Positions 34,944 to 44,296 of a stretch of 64,000 nucleotides of DNA are shown here, piece by piece; the stretch's first letter is position 1, and the number at the start of each line of letters is the position of its first letter. The DNA lies in NCBI GenBank assembly GCA_027485165.1, contig JAIXRN010000036.1:78106-142105 (forward strand), read 5' to 3'. The notes under the pieces were generated by a model. That model saw nothing but the letters and a program-made list of their open reading frames with translations. It ran no database searches and was not told the DNA's origin. Made by a program: the position numbers and the translations under genes. Origin of the DNA: Rubrivivax sp. GTDB taxonomy: Bacteria; Pseudomonadota; Gammaproteobacteria; Burkholderiales; Burkholderiaceae_C.

Positions 34944-36605
34944 ATGGTCTGGCAGCAAATCTACGATCCCTTCGGGAACATGGTCATCTCCACGGCACTG
35001 GCGGCGGTGCCGGTGGTGGTGATGCTGGTGGCCCTGGGCTTCCTGCACATCAAGGCGCACATCGCCGCCGGCCTGGGCCTGCTGGCCGCGGTGGCCGTGG
35101 CGGTGTTTGCCTACGGCATGCCCGCTTCACTGGCGGGCAACGCGGCGATGTACGGCGGCTTCACTGGGCTGCTGCCCATCGGCTGGATCGTGCTGAACAT
35201 CATCTTCCTGCAGCAGCTGGCCGAACAGAACGGCAGCTTTCAGGTGCTGCAGGACTCGCTGTCGGGCATCACCGACGACCGGCGGCTGCAGCTGCTGCTG
35301 ATCGCGTTCTGCTTCGGCGCGTTCTTCGAAGGCGCCGCCGGGTTCGGCACGCCGGTGGCGGTGACGGCGGGCATCCTGATCGGCCTGGGCTTCAGCCCGC
35401 TGGCGGCTTCGGGCCTGAGCCTGATCGCCAACACCGCGCCCGTGGCTTTCGGCGCGCTGGGCACGCCCGTCATCACCCTGGCGAAGGTGCACGGCTACGA
35501 CCTGATGGAAGTCACGGCCATGATCGGCCGGCAGCTGCCGCCGTTCAGCCTGCTGGTGCCCTTCTGGCTGATCTGGGCCTTCGCCGGCCGCAAGGCGATG
35601 ATGGAAATCTGGCCGGCCATCCTGGTGACGGGCCTGTCGTTCGCGATCCCGCAGTTCCTGGTGTCGAACTACATCGGACCTGAGCTGGTGGACATCATCG
35701 CGGCCATCGTGTCGATGGTCAGCCTCGTGCTGTTCCTGCGTGTGTGGAAGCCCAAGACGGTGTGGACGTCACCCAGCATGCGCGGGCGCGACGTCAGCGC
35801 CGACGAAGCCAAGCCGCCGCGCCCGCCGGTGAAGCACACGCGCGCCGCGCTGGTGCAGGCCTGGACGCCCTGGGCCATCCTGACGCTGTTCGTGTTCGTC
35901 TGGGGCCTGCCGCCGGTGAAGGCCTTCCTGAACGGGCTGTTCGCCCCGTCCTTCCCGATCAGCGGGCTGCACAACGTGATCCAGAAGGTCCCGCCGGTGG
36001 TGCCCACGCCGCACTTCGAATCGGCCGTCTACACGCTGAACCTGCTGTCGGCCACCGGCACTGGCATCCTGCTGGCGGCCATCGTGGGCGCCCTGGTGAT
36101 GAAGTACAACCCGGTCGACATCGCCAAGACTTGGATGCGCACCTTCTGGCTGGTGCGCTACTCGCTGCTCACCATCGTGCTGATGCTGGCCCTGGGCACG
36201 CTCACACGCTTTTCGGGCACCGACACCACCCTGGGCCTGGCCTTCGCCGGCACGGGCGTGCTGTACCCCTTCTTCGGCACCCTGATGGGCTGGGTGGGCG
36301 TGGCGATGACGGGGTCCGACACCGCCAGCAACGTACTTTTCGGCGGCATGCAGAAGGTGGCAGCCGAGCAACTGGGCCTGAGCCCCAACCTGATGGGTGC
36401 GGCCAACAGCAGCGGCGGCGTGATGGGCAAGATGATCGACGCGCAGTCCATCGTCGTGGCCAGCACGGCTACGCGCTGGTTCAACCACGAAGGCGACATC
36501 CTGCGCTACGTGTTTTTCCACTCCGTGGCGCTGGCCTGCCTGGTCGGTTTGTATGTGACGATGCAGGCTTATGTCTGGCCGTTCACACTGATGGTCGTTC
36601 ATTGA
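34944..36605 (+). CDS. lctP: L-lactate permease
   Basis: The protein has 553 residues and about 12-14 membrane helices, importing lactate or glycolate with protons. Hallmarks are QDSLSGITDDRRLQLLLIAF, FFEGAAGFGTPVAV and NTAPVAFGALGTPV near the first third, and MTGSDTASNVLFGGMQ near the end. GGAG lies nine bases before the ATG at 34944. The next gene, lldD, starts 22 bases after its stop, so the pair forms a lactate uptake and oxidation operon. Confidence 0.95.
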   Translation: MVWQQIYDPFGNMVISTALAAVPVVVMLVALGFLHIKAHIAAGLGLLAAVAVAVFAYGMPASLAGNAAMYGGFTGLLPIGWIVLNIIFLQQLAEQNGSFQVLQDSLSGITDDRRLQLLLIAFCFGAFFEGAAGFGTPVAVTAGILIGLGFSPLAASGLSLIANTAPVAFGALGTPVITLAKVHGYDLMEVTAMIGRQLPPFSLLVPFWLIWAFAGRKAMMEIWPAILVTGLSFAIPQFLVSNYIGPELVDIIAAIVSMVSLVLFLRVWKPKTVWTSPSMRGRDVSADEAKPPRPPVKHTRAALVQAWTPWAILTLFVFVWGLPPVKAFLNGLFAPSFPISGLHNVIQKVPPVVPTPHFESAVYTLNLLSATGTGILLAAIVGALVMKYNPVDIAKTWMRTFWLVRYSLLTIVLMLALGTLTRFSGTDTTLGLAFAGTGVLYPFFGTLMGWVGVAMTGSDTASNVLFGGMQKVAAEQLGLSPNLMGAANSSGGVMGKMIDAQSIVVASTATRWFNHEGDILRYVFFHSVALACLVGLYVTMQAYVWPFTLMVVH

Positions 36606-36627
36606 CCCAAGACAGAGGCTGTAGCAG

Positions 36628-37785
36628 ATGACCGTCATCACCACGATCGAAGACCTGCGCGTGCTGGCCGAAAAGCGCGTGCCGCGGATGTTCTACGACT
36701 ACGCCGACAGCGGCAGCTGGACCGAAGGCACCTACCGCGCCAACACCGCGGAATTCCAGAAGATCAAGCTGCGCCAGCGCGTGGCGGTGAACATGGAAAA
36801 CCGCAGTACCCAGGTGCAGATGGTGGGCCAGACGGCCAAGATGCCGGTCTGCATCGCACCCGTGGGCCTGACGGGCATGCAGCACGCCGACGGCGAAATC
36901 CATGCCGCGCGTGCGGCCGAGAAGTTCGGCATCCCGTTCACGCTGTCGACGATGAGCATTTGCAGCATCGAGGACATCGCCGAGAACACGACAGCCCCGT
37001 TCTGGTTCCAGCTCTACATGATGCGCGACCGCGACGCGATGGCCAACATGATCGAGCGCGTGCGCAAGGCCAAGTGCAGCGCCCTGGTGCTGACGCTGGA
37101 CCTGCAGGTCATCGGCCAGCGCCACAAGGACCTGAAAAACGGCCTCACGGCCCCGCCGCGGCCGACGCTGAAGAACATCATCAACCTGGCCACCAAGCCG
37201 CGCTGGCTGCTGGGCATGGCGGGCACGCGGCGCCACACCTTCCGCAACCTGGTGGGCCATGTGAAGGGGGTTTCCGACATGCGCAGCCTGTCGGCCTGGA
37301 CGAACGAGCAGTTCGACCCACGCCTGAGCTGGGCCGACATCGCCTGGGTAAAGGAACGCTGGGGCGGCAAGCTCATCCTGAAGGGCATCATGGACGTGGA
37401 AGACGCCGAACTGGCCGCGCAAGCCGGCGCCGACGCCATCGTCGTCAGCAATCACGGCGGGCGCCAGCTGGACGGTGCGCCCAGCAGCATCGAAGCCCTG
37501 CCGGCCATCGTGGCCGCGGTCGGCGACAAGACCGAGGTCTGGATGGACGGCGGCATCCGCAGCGGGCAGGACGTGCTGAAGGCCTATGCGCTGGGCGCAC
37601 GCGGCACGATGATCGGCCGCGCCATGGTCTACGGCCTGGGCGCGATGGGTGAGGCCGGCGTGACCAAGGCGCTGGAAATCCTGCACAAGGAACTGGACGT
37701 GACCATGGCCTTCTGCGGCCACACCGACATCCGCAATGTCGACCAGCGCATCCTGATGCCCGGCACCTACCCGCAGGCCGCCTGA
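36628..37785 (+). CDS. lldD: FMN-dependent L-lactate dehydrogenase
   Basis: The protein has 385 residues, an alpha-hydroxy-acid oxidase-family enzyme that oxidises L-lactate to pyruvate and passes electrons to quinone at the membrane. The active-site His276 is in VVSNHGGRQLDGAPSS; FMN contacts include IAPVGLTGMQHADGE and MDGGIRSGQDVLKAYALGA. The loop of the membrane-bound subclass (RPTLKNIINLATKPRWLL) is present. It is paired with lctP and ends ten bases before the convergent hybrid kinase. Confidence 0.94.
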   Translation: MTVITTIEDLRVLAEKRVPRMFYDYADSGSWTEGTYRANTAEFQKIKLRQRVAVNMENRSTQVQMVGQTAKMPVCIAPVGLTGMQHADGEIHAARAAEKFGIPFTLSTMSICSIEDIAENTTAPFWFQLYMMRDRDAMANMIERVRKAKCSALVLTLDLQVIGQRHKDLKNGLTAPPRPTLKNIINLATKPRWLLGMAGTRRHTFRNLVGHVKGVSDMRSLSAWTNEQFDPRLSWADIAWVKERWGGKLILKGIMDVEDAELAAQAGADAIVVSNHGGRQLDGAPSSIEALPAIVAAVGDKTEVWMDGGIRSGQDVLKAYALGARGTMIGRAMVYGLGAMGEAGVTKALEILHKELDVTMAFCGHTDIRNVDQRILMPGTYPQAA

Positions 37786-37795
37786 AGCCCGGGCC

Positions 37796-39709
37796 TCAGG
37801 CGGCGGGCCGTACGCCGAGCTTGAAAGCGATCATCGCGCGCAGCTTGTTCGGCAGCACGGGCTTGATCAGCAGGTGGTAGTCGTGCCGCACGGCTTCATC
37901 TTCGTGCCCACCCAGGCTGCTGCCGGTGATGACGATGGCCGGCAGGCGCTGCGGCGCAAAGCGCGCGCGGATGGCCACCAGGGCGTCAATGCCGGTGGTG
38001 CCTTGCGGCAGCCGGTAGTCCACCAGCAGCAGGTCCGGGGCTTCGGCCGCAGCACCGGCCAGCCAGGCGCGCACACCGTCCACGGTGTCGAACGACACCA
38101 CGCGCGCGCCCCAGGCCTGCAGCAGCACCACCAGGCCTTCGCGCACCGCGGCTTCGTCTTCCACCACGGCGATCAGCCGGCCCTGCAGGGTCAGGCCCAG
38201 CGGCGCCTTGGCGTCGACCGGCAACACGCCTTCCACCGCGCGCGGTGCCTTGCCCACCGGCACCCAGAGCGAAAACACCGTGCCATGGCCGGGGCGCGAT
38301 TGCACCGTCACTTCGGTGCCCATCAGCGACGTCAGCCGCTTGACGATGGCCAGGCCCAGGCCCAGGCCCTTGCGGTGATGGGCTTCCAACGGGCGGTTGC
38401 TCTGGGCCTGGAAGAATTCGTCGAAGATGCGCGGCAGGCTGGCGGCCGAGATGCCGATGCCGCTGTCCCAGACCTGCAGCAGCAGCCGCGGGCCAGCAGC
38501 CGTGCTGCGCAGCCGGCAGCTGACCAGCACGCCGCCGTCGTCGCTGTAGCGGATGGCGTTGCTGACCAGGTTGCGCAGCACGCGTTCCAGCAGCAAAGGG
38601 TCGGCCTGGGCGACATGCTGTTCACCGCGGAAAGACAGCATCAGGCCCTTTTCGAAGGCGGTGGGCTCGAAATGCAGGCGCAGCCGGCTGAACAGGTCGC
38701 GCATGCGCACCGGTGCCGGGTTCACGTCCACGCCGCCGGTGTCGATGCGGGTGATGTCCAGCAGTTCGCCGAACAGGCCTTCCAGCGCGTCGACCGATTC
38801 GTTGATGCTGTTCACCAGCGCGGCCACTTCGGGGTCGCGGCTTTTCTGGCGCAGCGCCTCGGCAAACAGGCCCATGGCGTGCAGCGGCTGGCGCAGGTCG
38901 TGGCTGGCGGCGGCGAAGAATTGCGTCTTGGCGCGGCTGGCAGCTTCGGCGGCGCGGCGCGCTTCTTCGGCAATGCCGGCTTCTACGCGCAGCTGCGCGG
39001 CCAGCTCGTCGGTGCGGCGCTTCAGCGTGATGGCGCGGCCCAGCGCGGTGCCGTAGGTGCGGGCCATCAGCAGCGTCAGCCCGAACAGCAGGGTCAGCAC
39101 AATGGCCAGCTCGATGTTCCAGGCCTGGCGCGTGTCGGTGGCGATGCGCACGATGGTGGGAATGAGCACCAGGCTGATGAAGGCCACGAAGATGCGCGGC
39201 TGGGTGGCCAGCAGCTGCACCGAACCCAGGCAGTAGGACACCACGGTCAGGATCAGCACCACCAGGTGGTAGGGCGTACCCAGGCCCCAGAACAGCCAGG
39301 CCGCCACGCCCCACATCGCCCCCTGCGACAGCACCAGCGCACGCCAGCCGCCGCGCCAGCGCTGCAGCGTGGCGTCGTCGGCGTCGGGCTGGCGCAGGAA
39401 GCGCAGGTAGTGCGCCAGCCGCAGCAGCCACAGCAAGCTGCCCACGCCCAGCCAGCCCAGCAGGGCAGCCGTGCTGGCCAGCGGCCAGTAGACCGAAGCC
39501 ATCAGCAGCATGCCCACCAGGTTGCCGGCCAGCGACGCCGGGGTCTGAACGTACAGCGCGCGGATGCTGTCCACCGCCAGGTCGGGCCCGGACACGGAGC
39601 TGGCCCCAGCGCGCGCTGCCGCGGCTGCCGGCGTAGCGCCCGCAGGCGCAGCGGGCACGGTCAGCGGGTTTGGCGTGGCGTCGTCGCCCACGCCCAGGGC
39701 GGCCTTCAT
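37796..39709 (-). CDS. Membrane hybrid histidine kinase with C-terminal receiver
   Basis: The protein has 637 residues. Six or so membrane helices (about residues 60-220) form the sensor, then a HisKA domain with His270 in ASHDLRQPLHAMGLF, an ATPase domain (VLRNLVSNAIRYSDDGG; KGLGLGLAIVKRL) and a receiver domain with Asp564 in LLLVDYRLPQG. DLRQPLHA-type kinases form a recognisable group often paired with LuxR-type regulators. GAAGGG lies before the ATG. It is ten bases downstream of the response regulator, so the two are one system. The signal is unknown; lactate is only suggested by position. Confidence 0.9.
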   Translation of the reverse strand: MKAALGVGDDATPNPLTVPAAPAGATPAAAAARAGASSVSGPDLAVDSIRALYVQTPASLAGNLVGMLLMASVYWPLASTAALLGWLGVGSLLWLLRLAHYLRFLRQPDADDATLQRWRGGWRALVLSQGAMWGVAAWLFWGLGTPYHLVVLILTVVSYCLGSVQLLATQPRIFVAFISLVLIPTIVRIATDTRQAWNIELAIVLTLLFGLTLLMARTYGTALGRAITLKRRTDELAAQLRVEAGIAEEARRAAEAASRAKTQFFAAASHDLRQPLHAMGLFAEALRQKSRDPEVAALVNSINESVDALEGLFGELLDITRIDTGGVDVNPAPVRMRDLFSRLRLHFEPTAFEKGLMLSFRGEQHVAQADPLLLERVLRNLVSNAIRYSDDGGVLVSCRLRSTAAGPRLLLQVWDSGIGISAASLPRIFDEFFQAQSNRPLEAHHRKGLGLGLAIVKRLTSLMGTEVTVQSRPGHGTVFSLWVPVGKAPRAVEGVLPVDAKAPLGLTLQGRLIAVVEDEAAVREGLVVLLQAWGARVVSFDTVDGVRAWLAGAAAEAPDLLLVDYRLPQGTTGIDALVAIRARFAPQRLPAIVITGSSLGGHEDEAVRHDYHLLIKPVLPNKLRAMIAFKLGVRPAA

Positions 39710-39719
39710 GCGCGGCCCT

Positions 39720-40463
39720 TCACCGGCTGGGAACGCGGCGCGTGAAGAAGCCGCCCTGGCCCTGCGTCATCTGGCTGACGGCCAGCACGGCCTGGGTGCG
39801 CGAGCTCACGCCCAGGGCACGCAGAACGGCCGCAACGTGGTCCTTCACGGTTTCCACCGACAGATTCAGCTGGCGCGCGATCAGCTTGTTCGGCAGGCCC
39901 TGCAGCAGCAGGCCCATGACTTCGGCCTGGCGCGGGGTCAGGCCGATGTCGTCGATGCTGGGCAGCTTCTGGTGCGGGTCGGGCTGCGCGTGCACGCCCA
40001 GGGGCGCTTCGCCTGGCGCACGCGGCACGCCCGAGCCGGGCACATGCCCCAGGCTGCGGCCGAATTCCAGGCCCAGCATCGAAGGCGGTACGTACATCGA
40101 CCCGCCCATCACCATCGCCAGGGCTTCGTACAGCATGGTGTGCGACGTGCTCTTGGGGATGAAGCCCATGGCGCCGCTGTCGATGGCGCGGATGACGTCG
40201 CTGGTGCGTTCAGAAGCCGATACCACCACCACCGGCACGGCCGGGTACTGGGTGCGGAATTCGACCAGCACGTCAAAGCCGTCGGCATCGCCCAGGGACA
40301 GGTCCAGCAGCACCAGGTCGAAGTCGCTGTCGGCCTGCAGCGCGGCGCGCGCGGCAGCAGCACTGTCGGTGCCCACGACGGTGGTGTCGCTGCCGATGGT
40401 CTGGATCACAGCCTGCAGCGCCGACAGGATCAGCGGGTGGTCATCGACGAGCAAAACCTTCAT
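39720..40463 (-). CDS. NarL/LuxR-type response regulator
   Basis: The protein has 247 residues from the ATG at 40463, which has a strong AAGGAGAGG upstream. Receiver domain: VLLVDDHPLILSALQ and phosphoacceptor Asp54 (LVLLDLSLGD). A 40-residue Pro/Gly-rich linker follows, then the LuxR helix-turn-helix (GLTPRQAEVMGLLLQGLPNK; LNLSVETVKDHVAAVLRALG). The linker is longer than usual. It is first in the pair with the hybrid kinase and its likely phosphorylation target. Confidence 0.9.
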   Translation of the reverse strand: MKVLLVDDHPLILSALQAVIQTIGSDTTVVGTDSAAAARAALQADSDFDLVLLDLSLGDADGFDVLVEFRTQYPAVPVVVVSASERTSDVIRAIDSGAMGFIPKSTSHTMLYEALAMVMGGSMYVPPSMLGLEFGRSLGHVPGSGVPRAPGEAPLGVHAQPDPHQKLPSIDDIGLTPRQAEVMGLLLQGLPNKLIARQLNLSVETVKDHVAAVLRALGVSSRTQAVLAVSQMTQGQGGFFTRRVPSR

Positions 40464-40561
40464 CGCAGCGGCCTCTCCTTGCAGGATATTTTTCATTGTG
40501 GGCCGGGGGCACGCGCTGCCCGATTCCCCACTTTGGGGGTGTCGTAGGGCCCTGCAGCCGC

Positions 40562-41020
40562 TCAGGTGTAGCGCCGCGACACGGTCTCGGCCACACAGGC
40601 TGGCTTGCTGCTGCCGTCGATGTCGACCGTGGCTTCCACCACCAGCTGCGCCCCGCCTGGCAAAGCTTCGAAGGACAGCAGCTTGAAGCGCCCGCGCAGC
40701 CGGCTGCCCACCCGCACCGGGGCCGGGAAGCGCACGCGGTTCAGGCCGTAGTTGATGCCCATCCTGACGTCGGCGATGTGAAAGCCGGTGTCGAACAGCA
40801 GCGGCAGCAGGCTCAGCGTCAGGAAGCCGTGGGCCACCGTGGCACCGAAAGGGCCAGCCGCGGCGCGGGCGGGGTCGGTGTGGATCCACTGGTGGTCGCC
40901 AGTGGCGGCCGCGAACTGGTCGATGCGCGCCTGTTCGACCGTCAACCAGTCGCTGGTGCCCAGTTCCTGACCGACGCGGGCCTGCAGTTCGGCCAGGGTG
41001 GCGTAGTTCGTCATCGGCAT
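40562..41020 (-). CDS. MaoC-like (R)-specific enoyl-CoA hydratase
   Basis: The protein has 152 residues with a single hot-dog fold. The hydratase-2 motif is present in ATGDHQWIHTDPARAA and FGATVAHGFLTLSLL, with catalytic Asp and His. Members hydrate enoyl-CoA, often in polyhydroxyalkanoate or fatty acid metabolism. The start may be 41020 or 41014 (MPMTNYATLAEL or MTNYATLAEL); neither has a strong ribosome site. It follows the ParA-like gene by 23 bases on the same strand, a pairing without clear functional sense. Confidence 0.88.
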   Translation of the reverse strand: MPMTNYATLAELQARVGQELGTSDWLTVEQARIDQFAAATGDHQWIHTDPARAAAGPFGATVAHGFLTLSLLPLLFDTGFHIADVRMGINYGLNRVRFPAPVRVGSRLRGRFKLLSFEALPGGAQLVVEATVDIDGSSKPACVAETVSRRYT

Positions 41021-41043
41021 GGTGGTGTGATGGAAGGAAGACT

Positions 41044-41658
41044 TCAGGCCAGCCAGGCCAGCAGCGGCTGCCACTGGGCCAGGTCGCGCTCGACGCGGCT
41101 GGGCGCCACGTCCCACAGCGTCAGGCCGCGTGCGGCCAGCTGCACGTAGTTTTGCGTGTCACGCAGCTCGGTCACCACCGGCAGCTTCAGGCTGGCCAGG
41201 TAGTGGTGCAGCTGTTCGCTGGCCTTGGTGTGGTCGCGCACGCGCATGCCCACCAGGCCCAGGCGCAGCTGGCTGGCGTGGCGGTGTTCGCGCAGGGCGG
41301 TGACGAAGGCATGCGTGGCCTGGATGTCGAACAGGCTGGGCTGCAAGGGCACCACCAGATGCGTAGCCAGCTTCAGCACCGCTTCCAGGCGCTTGCCGTG
41401 CAGGCCGGCGGGGGTGTCCAGCACCACATGCGTGGTGCCCTTGGGCGGGCGCAGCAGGTGGCTGGATTCGATGTCCCAGCCGCGGATCGGCGGCAGCTGC
41501 TGCGGGCGCTGGGCCAGCCACTGGCGCGACGACTGCTGGCGGTCGACGTCGCCCAGCATCACCGCATGCCCGGCGGCGGCCAGCGCGCCGGCCAGGTTGG
41601 TGGCCAGCGTGCTCTTGCCGACGCCGCCCTTGGGGTTGGCGACCACGATGACAGGCAT
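41044..41658 (-). CDS. Orphan ParA family ATPase
   Basis: The protein has 204 residues, short for ParA. The deviant Walker A is NPKGGVGKSTLATNLAG (residues 8-24), and Walker B is HVVLDTPAGLHG; the Asp of motif A' is in MLGDVDRQQSSRQW. There is no N-terminal DNA-binding domain and no parB gene beside it, so it belongs with the small orphan ParA proteins that position cargos other than chromosomes. GGAGG lies before the ATG. It diverges from the KefG-like gene. Confidence 0.87.
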   Translation of the reverse strand: MPVIVVANPKGGVGKSTLATNLAGALAAAGHAVMLGDVDRQQSSRQWLAQRPQQLPPIRGWDIESSHLLRPPKGTTHVVLDTPAGLHGKRLEAVLKLATHLVVPLQPSLFDIQATHAFVTALREHRHASQLRLGLVGMRVRDHTKASEQLHHYLASLKLPVVTELRDTQNYVQLAARGLTLWDVAPSRVERDLAQWQPLLAWLA

Positions 41659-41671
41659 GGGACCTCCGCTA

Positions 41672-41688
41672 GGCGCCCTGCGGGCGCC
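41672..41688. other. Perfect palindrome in the parA/kefG-like divergent gap
   Basis: GGCGCCC-TGC-GGGCGCC, a 7-bp stem with 3-base loop, lies 13 bases upstream of the ParA ATG. A second small repeat (GGGTA/TACCC, 41707-41719) lies nearby. It may be an operator for the divergent genes or an intergenic repeat; compare 27526-27542. Confidence 0.5.
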
Positions 41689-41752
41689 GGGTTTGTTCGA
41701 GTTGTCGGGTATGGTACCCAGCGCCAGACCCGCCCCGCCCTTCCAGATACCC

Positions 41753-42376
41753 ATGCCCGACATCCTGGTGCTCGCCGCCCACCCCCAGCTGGCGCATTCC
41801 CGCGTCACCCGGCGTCTGATCGACGCCGCCGCCGCCCTGCCCGCGGGCCGCGTGGCGGTGCGCGACCTGTACGCCAGCTACCCGGACTACGCCATCGACG
41901 TGCAGGCCGAACAAAGCTGGCTGCAGCAGGCAAAGATGCTCGTCTGGCTGCACCCGCTGCATTGGTATTCCATGCCGCCGCTGCTGAAGCTGTGGCTGGA
42001 CGAGGTCTTCGCCTTCGGCTGGGCCTATGGCCCGGGCGGCCAGGCACTGCGCGACAAGGACCTGTGGCTGGCCACGTCCACCGGCGGCGCCGCCGAGGCC
42101 TACCGCCCCGACGGCCACAACCGCTATTTCTTCGACGCCTTCCTGCCGCCCTATGAACAAACCGCGGCCCTGTGCGGCATGCGGTGGCTGCCGCCGCTGG
42201 TGCTGCACGGCGCCCACCGCGCCAGCGCCGCCGAACTGGACGAGCATGCCGCGACCTTTGCCGACCGCCTGATGCGCTGGCCCGACTGGCCTGAGATCGC
42301 CAGCATGGAACCGGCGCCCGAATGCAGCGTGCCTGGCGATGCCCGGCCCGGCGAAACGGGCGCAGACGCGGCCTGA
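41753..42376 (+). CDS. NAD(P)H oxidoreductase of the KefF/KefG type
   Basis: The protein has 207 residues, a flavodoxin-like quinone reductase: ILVLAAHPQLAHSRVTRRL at the start, then MLVWLHPLHWYSMPPLLKLW and FAFGWAYGPGG, the standard family blocks. KefF/KefG proteins are ancillary subunits that activate glutathione-gated potassium efflux, and the KefC gene is 45 bases downstream, so that role is likely. The C-terminal 20 residues are unconserved and acidic. The upstream frame is open for a long way, but over the antisense of parA and therefore not coding. Confidence 0.9.
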   Translation: MPDILVLAAHPQLAHSRVTRRLIDAAAALPAGRVAVRDLYASYPDYAIDVQAEQSWLQQAKMLVWLHPLHWYSMPPLLKLWLDEVFAFGWAYGPGGQALRDKDLWLATSTGGAAEAYRPDGHNRYFFDAFLPPYEQTAALCGMRWLPPLVLHGAHRASAAELDEHAATFADRLMRWPDWPEIASMEPAPECSVPGDARPGETGADAA

Positions 42377-42421
42377 GGCCGCCCCGGCCAGACGCGAAGC
42401 GACCCGAAGCGACCCGCACCC

Positions 42422-44278
42422 ATGGAACCACTTCCACCCTGGCTGGCTGGCAGCCTCATCTACCTGTCGGCGGCCGTGTTCGCGGTGCCGCTGGCGCGGC
42501 TCCTGGGCCTGGGCTCGATCATTGGCTACCTGGCTGCGGGCATCGCCATCGGGCCCTGGGGGCTGAAGCTGGTCACCGACCCGGCGGCGATGCTGCACAT
42601 CGCCGAATTCGGCGTCGTGCTGATGCTGTTCCTGGTCGGGCTGGAACTGGAACCGCGCCGGCTGTGGGCGCTGCGCCGGCCGATCTTCGGCTGGGGCAGC
42701 CTGCAGCTGCTGGCCAGCGCGGCCCTGGTGGCGGGGGTGGCCATGGCCTTCGGCCTGGAATGGCGCCTGGCCCTGGTGTCCGGGCTGGCGCTGGCGATGA
42801 GCAGCACCGCCATCGGCCTGGGGGTGCTGGGTGAACGCAACCTGCTGCCCACCACGGCCGGGCAGAACGTGCTGAGCGTGTCGCTGGCGCAAGACCTGTC
42901 GGCCATTCCCATCCTGGCCTTGATGCCGCTGCTGGCCCTGCCGGGCGCCGCCGGGCTGGCCGAAAGCGGCAGCGGCGCCTGGGGCGCTGCCAAGGCGGTG
43001 GGTGCGGTGGCCGGTGTGGTGCTGGGCGGTCGGCTGCTGCTGCGCCCGGCCCTGCGCTGGATTGCGCGCAGCAAGACGCCCGAAATCTTCACCGCCGCAG
43101 CCCTGCTGCTGGTGGTGGCCACGGCTGCGCTGATGTACAGCGTGGGACTGTCGATGGCCCTGGGCGCGGTGCTGGCTGGCGTGCTGCTGGCCGAAAGCGA
43201 ATACCGGCGCGAACTGGAAACCGACATCGAGCCCTTCAAGGGCCTGCTGCTGGGCCTGTTCTTCATCGCCGTGGGCATGAGCATCGACTTCGCCGTCGTG
43301 CTGGCGCAGCCCGGGCTCGTGGCCGCCGTGGTGGCCGGCTTCCTGGCGCTGAAGGCGCTGGTGGTGTGGGCCATGGCGCGCGCCATGCCCATTCCGCTGG
43401 CGGAACGCCCGGTGTTCGTGGTGCTGCTGGCGCAGGGCGGCGAGTTCGGCTTCGTGGTGCTGCAGGGTGCGCAGGGGGCCGGGGCCATCGGCGCCGAGCC
43501 GGCGTCTTTCCTGGTCGCGGCGATTGCCATTTCGATGCTGTGCACGCCGTTGTTGCTGGTGGCCTGCGACCGCTTCCTGCAGCCGCGCCTGGCCGCGCGG
43601 CGCGGGCCCCAGCCCGACGAGATCGCAGAACAGCAACAGGCGCCCATCATCATCTGCGGCTTCGGCCGCTACGGCCAGATCGTGGGCCGCCTGATCAATG
43701 CCAACGGCCTGTCGGCCACGGTGCTGGACCATGACGCCGAGCAGGTGGACAGCGTGCGCCGCTTCGGCTGGCCGGCCTTCTATGGCGACGCCACGCGGCT
43801 GGACCTGCTGCGCGTGGCCGGTGGCGAGCAGGCGCGCGTGATCGTGGTGGCCATCGACGACATCGAGCAAAGCTTGAAGGTGGTGGACCTGGCGCGCCAG
43901 CACTTCCCGCAGGCCGCGCTGGTGGTGCGGGCCCGCAATGCCCAGCATTGGACCCAGCTGCATGCCCGCGGCGTGCAGCACATTGAACGCGAGACCCTGG
44001 ATTCCGCCCTGATGAGCGGGCGCAGCGTGCTGGAACTGATGGGCTGGCAGCCGCACGCGGCGCGCACCCAGGCCTGGCGCTTCCGCCGCCACAGCATCGA
44101 GCTGATGACGCAGATGGCCGCGCACCAGCACGATGAGAACCGCCTGATTTCGATGGCTCGGCAGGGTCGCCAGCAGCTGGAAGAGCTGTGGTCGCGTGAA
44201 CGCCAGGAACAGCAGCGCCAGCGCGGTCAGCGCAGCGCGGGCTGGCAGGCTGAAGACAGCCCCCCTGCCGGCGATTGA
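42422..44278 (+). CDS. kefC: Glutathione-regulated potassium-efflux system protein
   Basis: The protein has 618 residues. Twelve or so membrane helices of the monovalent cation:proton antiporter-2 fold come first (GSIIGYLAAGIAIGPWGL; ELEPRRLWALRRPIFGWG; LLAQGGEFGFVVL). A TrkA-N nucleotide-binding domain follows at about residue 409 (IIICGFGRYGQIVGRLINAN), and a C-terminal Gln/Arg-rich tail. Opens in response to electrophile-glutathione adducts, acidifying the cytoplasm. Whether it is KefB- or KefC-like cannot be fixed by eye. Confidence 0.92.
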   Translation: MEPLPPWLAGSLIYLSAAVFAVPLARLLGLGSIIGYLAAGIAIGPWGLKLVTDPAAMLHIAEFGVVLMLFLVGLELEPRRLWALRRPIFGWGSLQLLASAALVAGVAMAFGLEWRLALVSGLALAMSSTAIGLGVLGERNLLPTTAGQNVLSVSLAQDLSAIPILALMPLLALPGAAGLAESGSGAWGAAKAVGAVAGVVLGGRLLLRPALRWIARSKTPEIFTAAALLLVVATAALMYSVGLSMALGAVLAGVLLAESEYRRELETDIEPFKGLLLGLFFIAVGMSIDFAVVLAQPGLVAAVVAGFLALKALVVWAMARAMPIPLAERPVFVVLLAQGGEFGFVVLQGAQGAGAIGAEPASFLVAAIAISMLCTPLLLVACDRFLQPRLAARRGPQPDEIAEQQQAPIIICGFGRYGQIVGRLINANGLSATVLDHDAEQVDSVRRFGWPAFYGDATRLDLLRVAGGEQARVIVVAIDDIEQSLKVVDLARQHFPQAALVVRARNAQHWTQLHARGVQHIERETLDSALMSGRSVLELMGWQPHAARTQAWRFRRHSIELMTQMAAHQHDENRLISMARQGRQQLEELWSRERQEQQRQRGQRSAGWQAEDSPPAGD

Positions 44279-44296
44279 GGGCCCTGCGCTGGCCCG

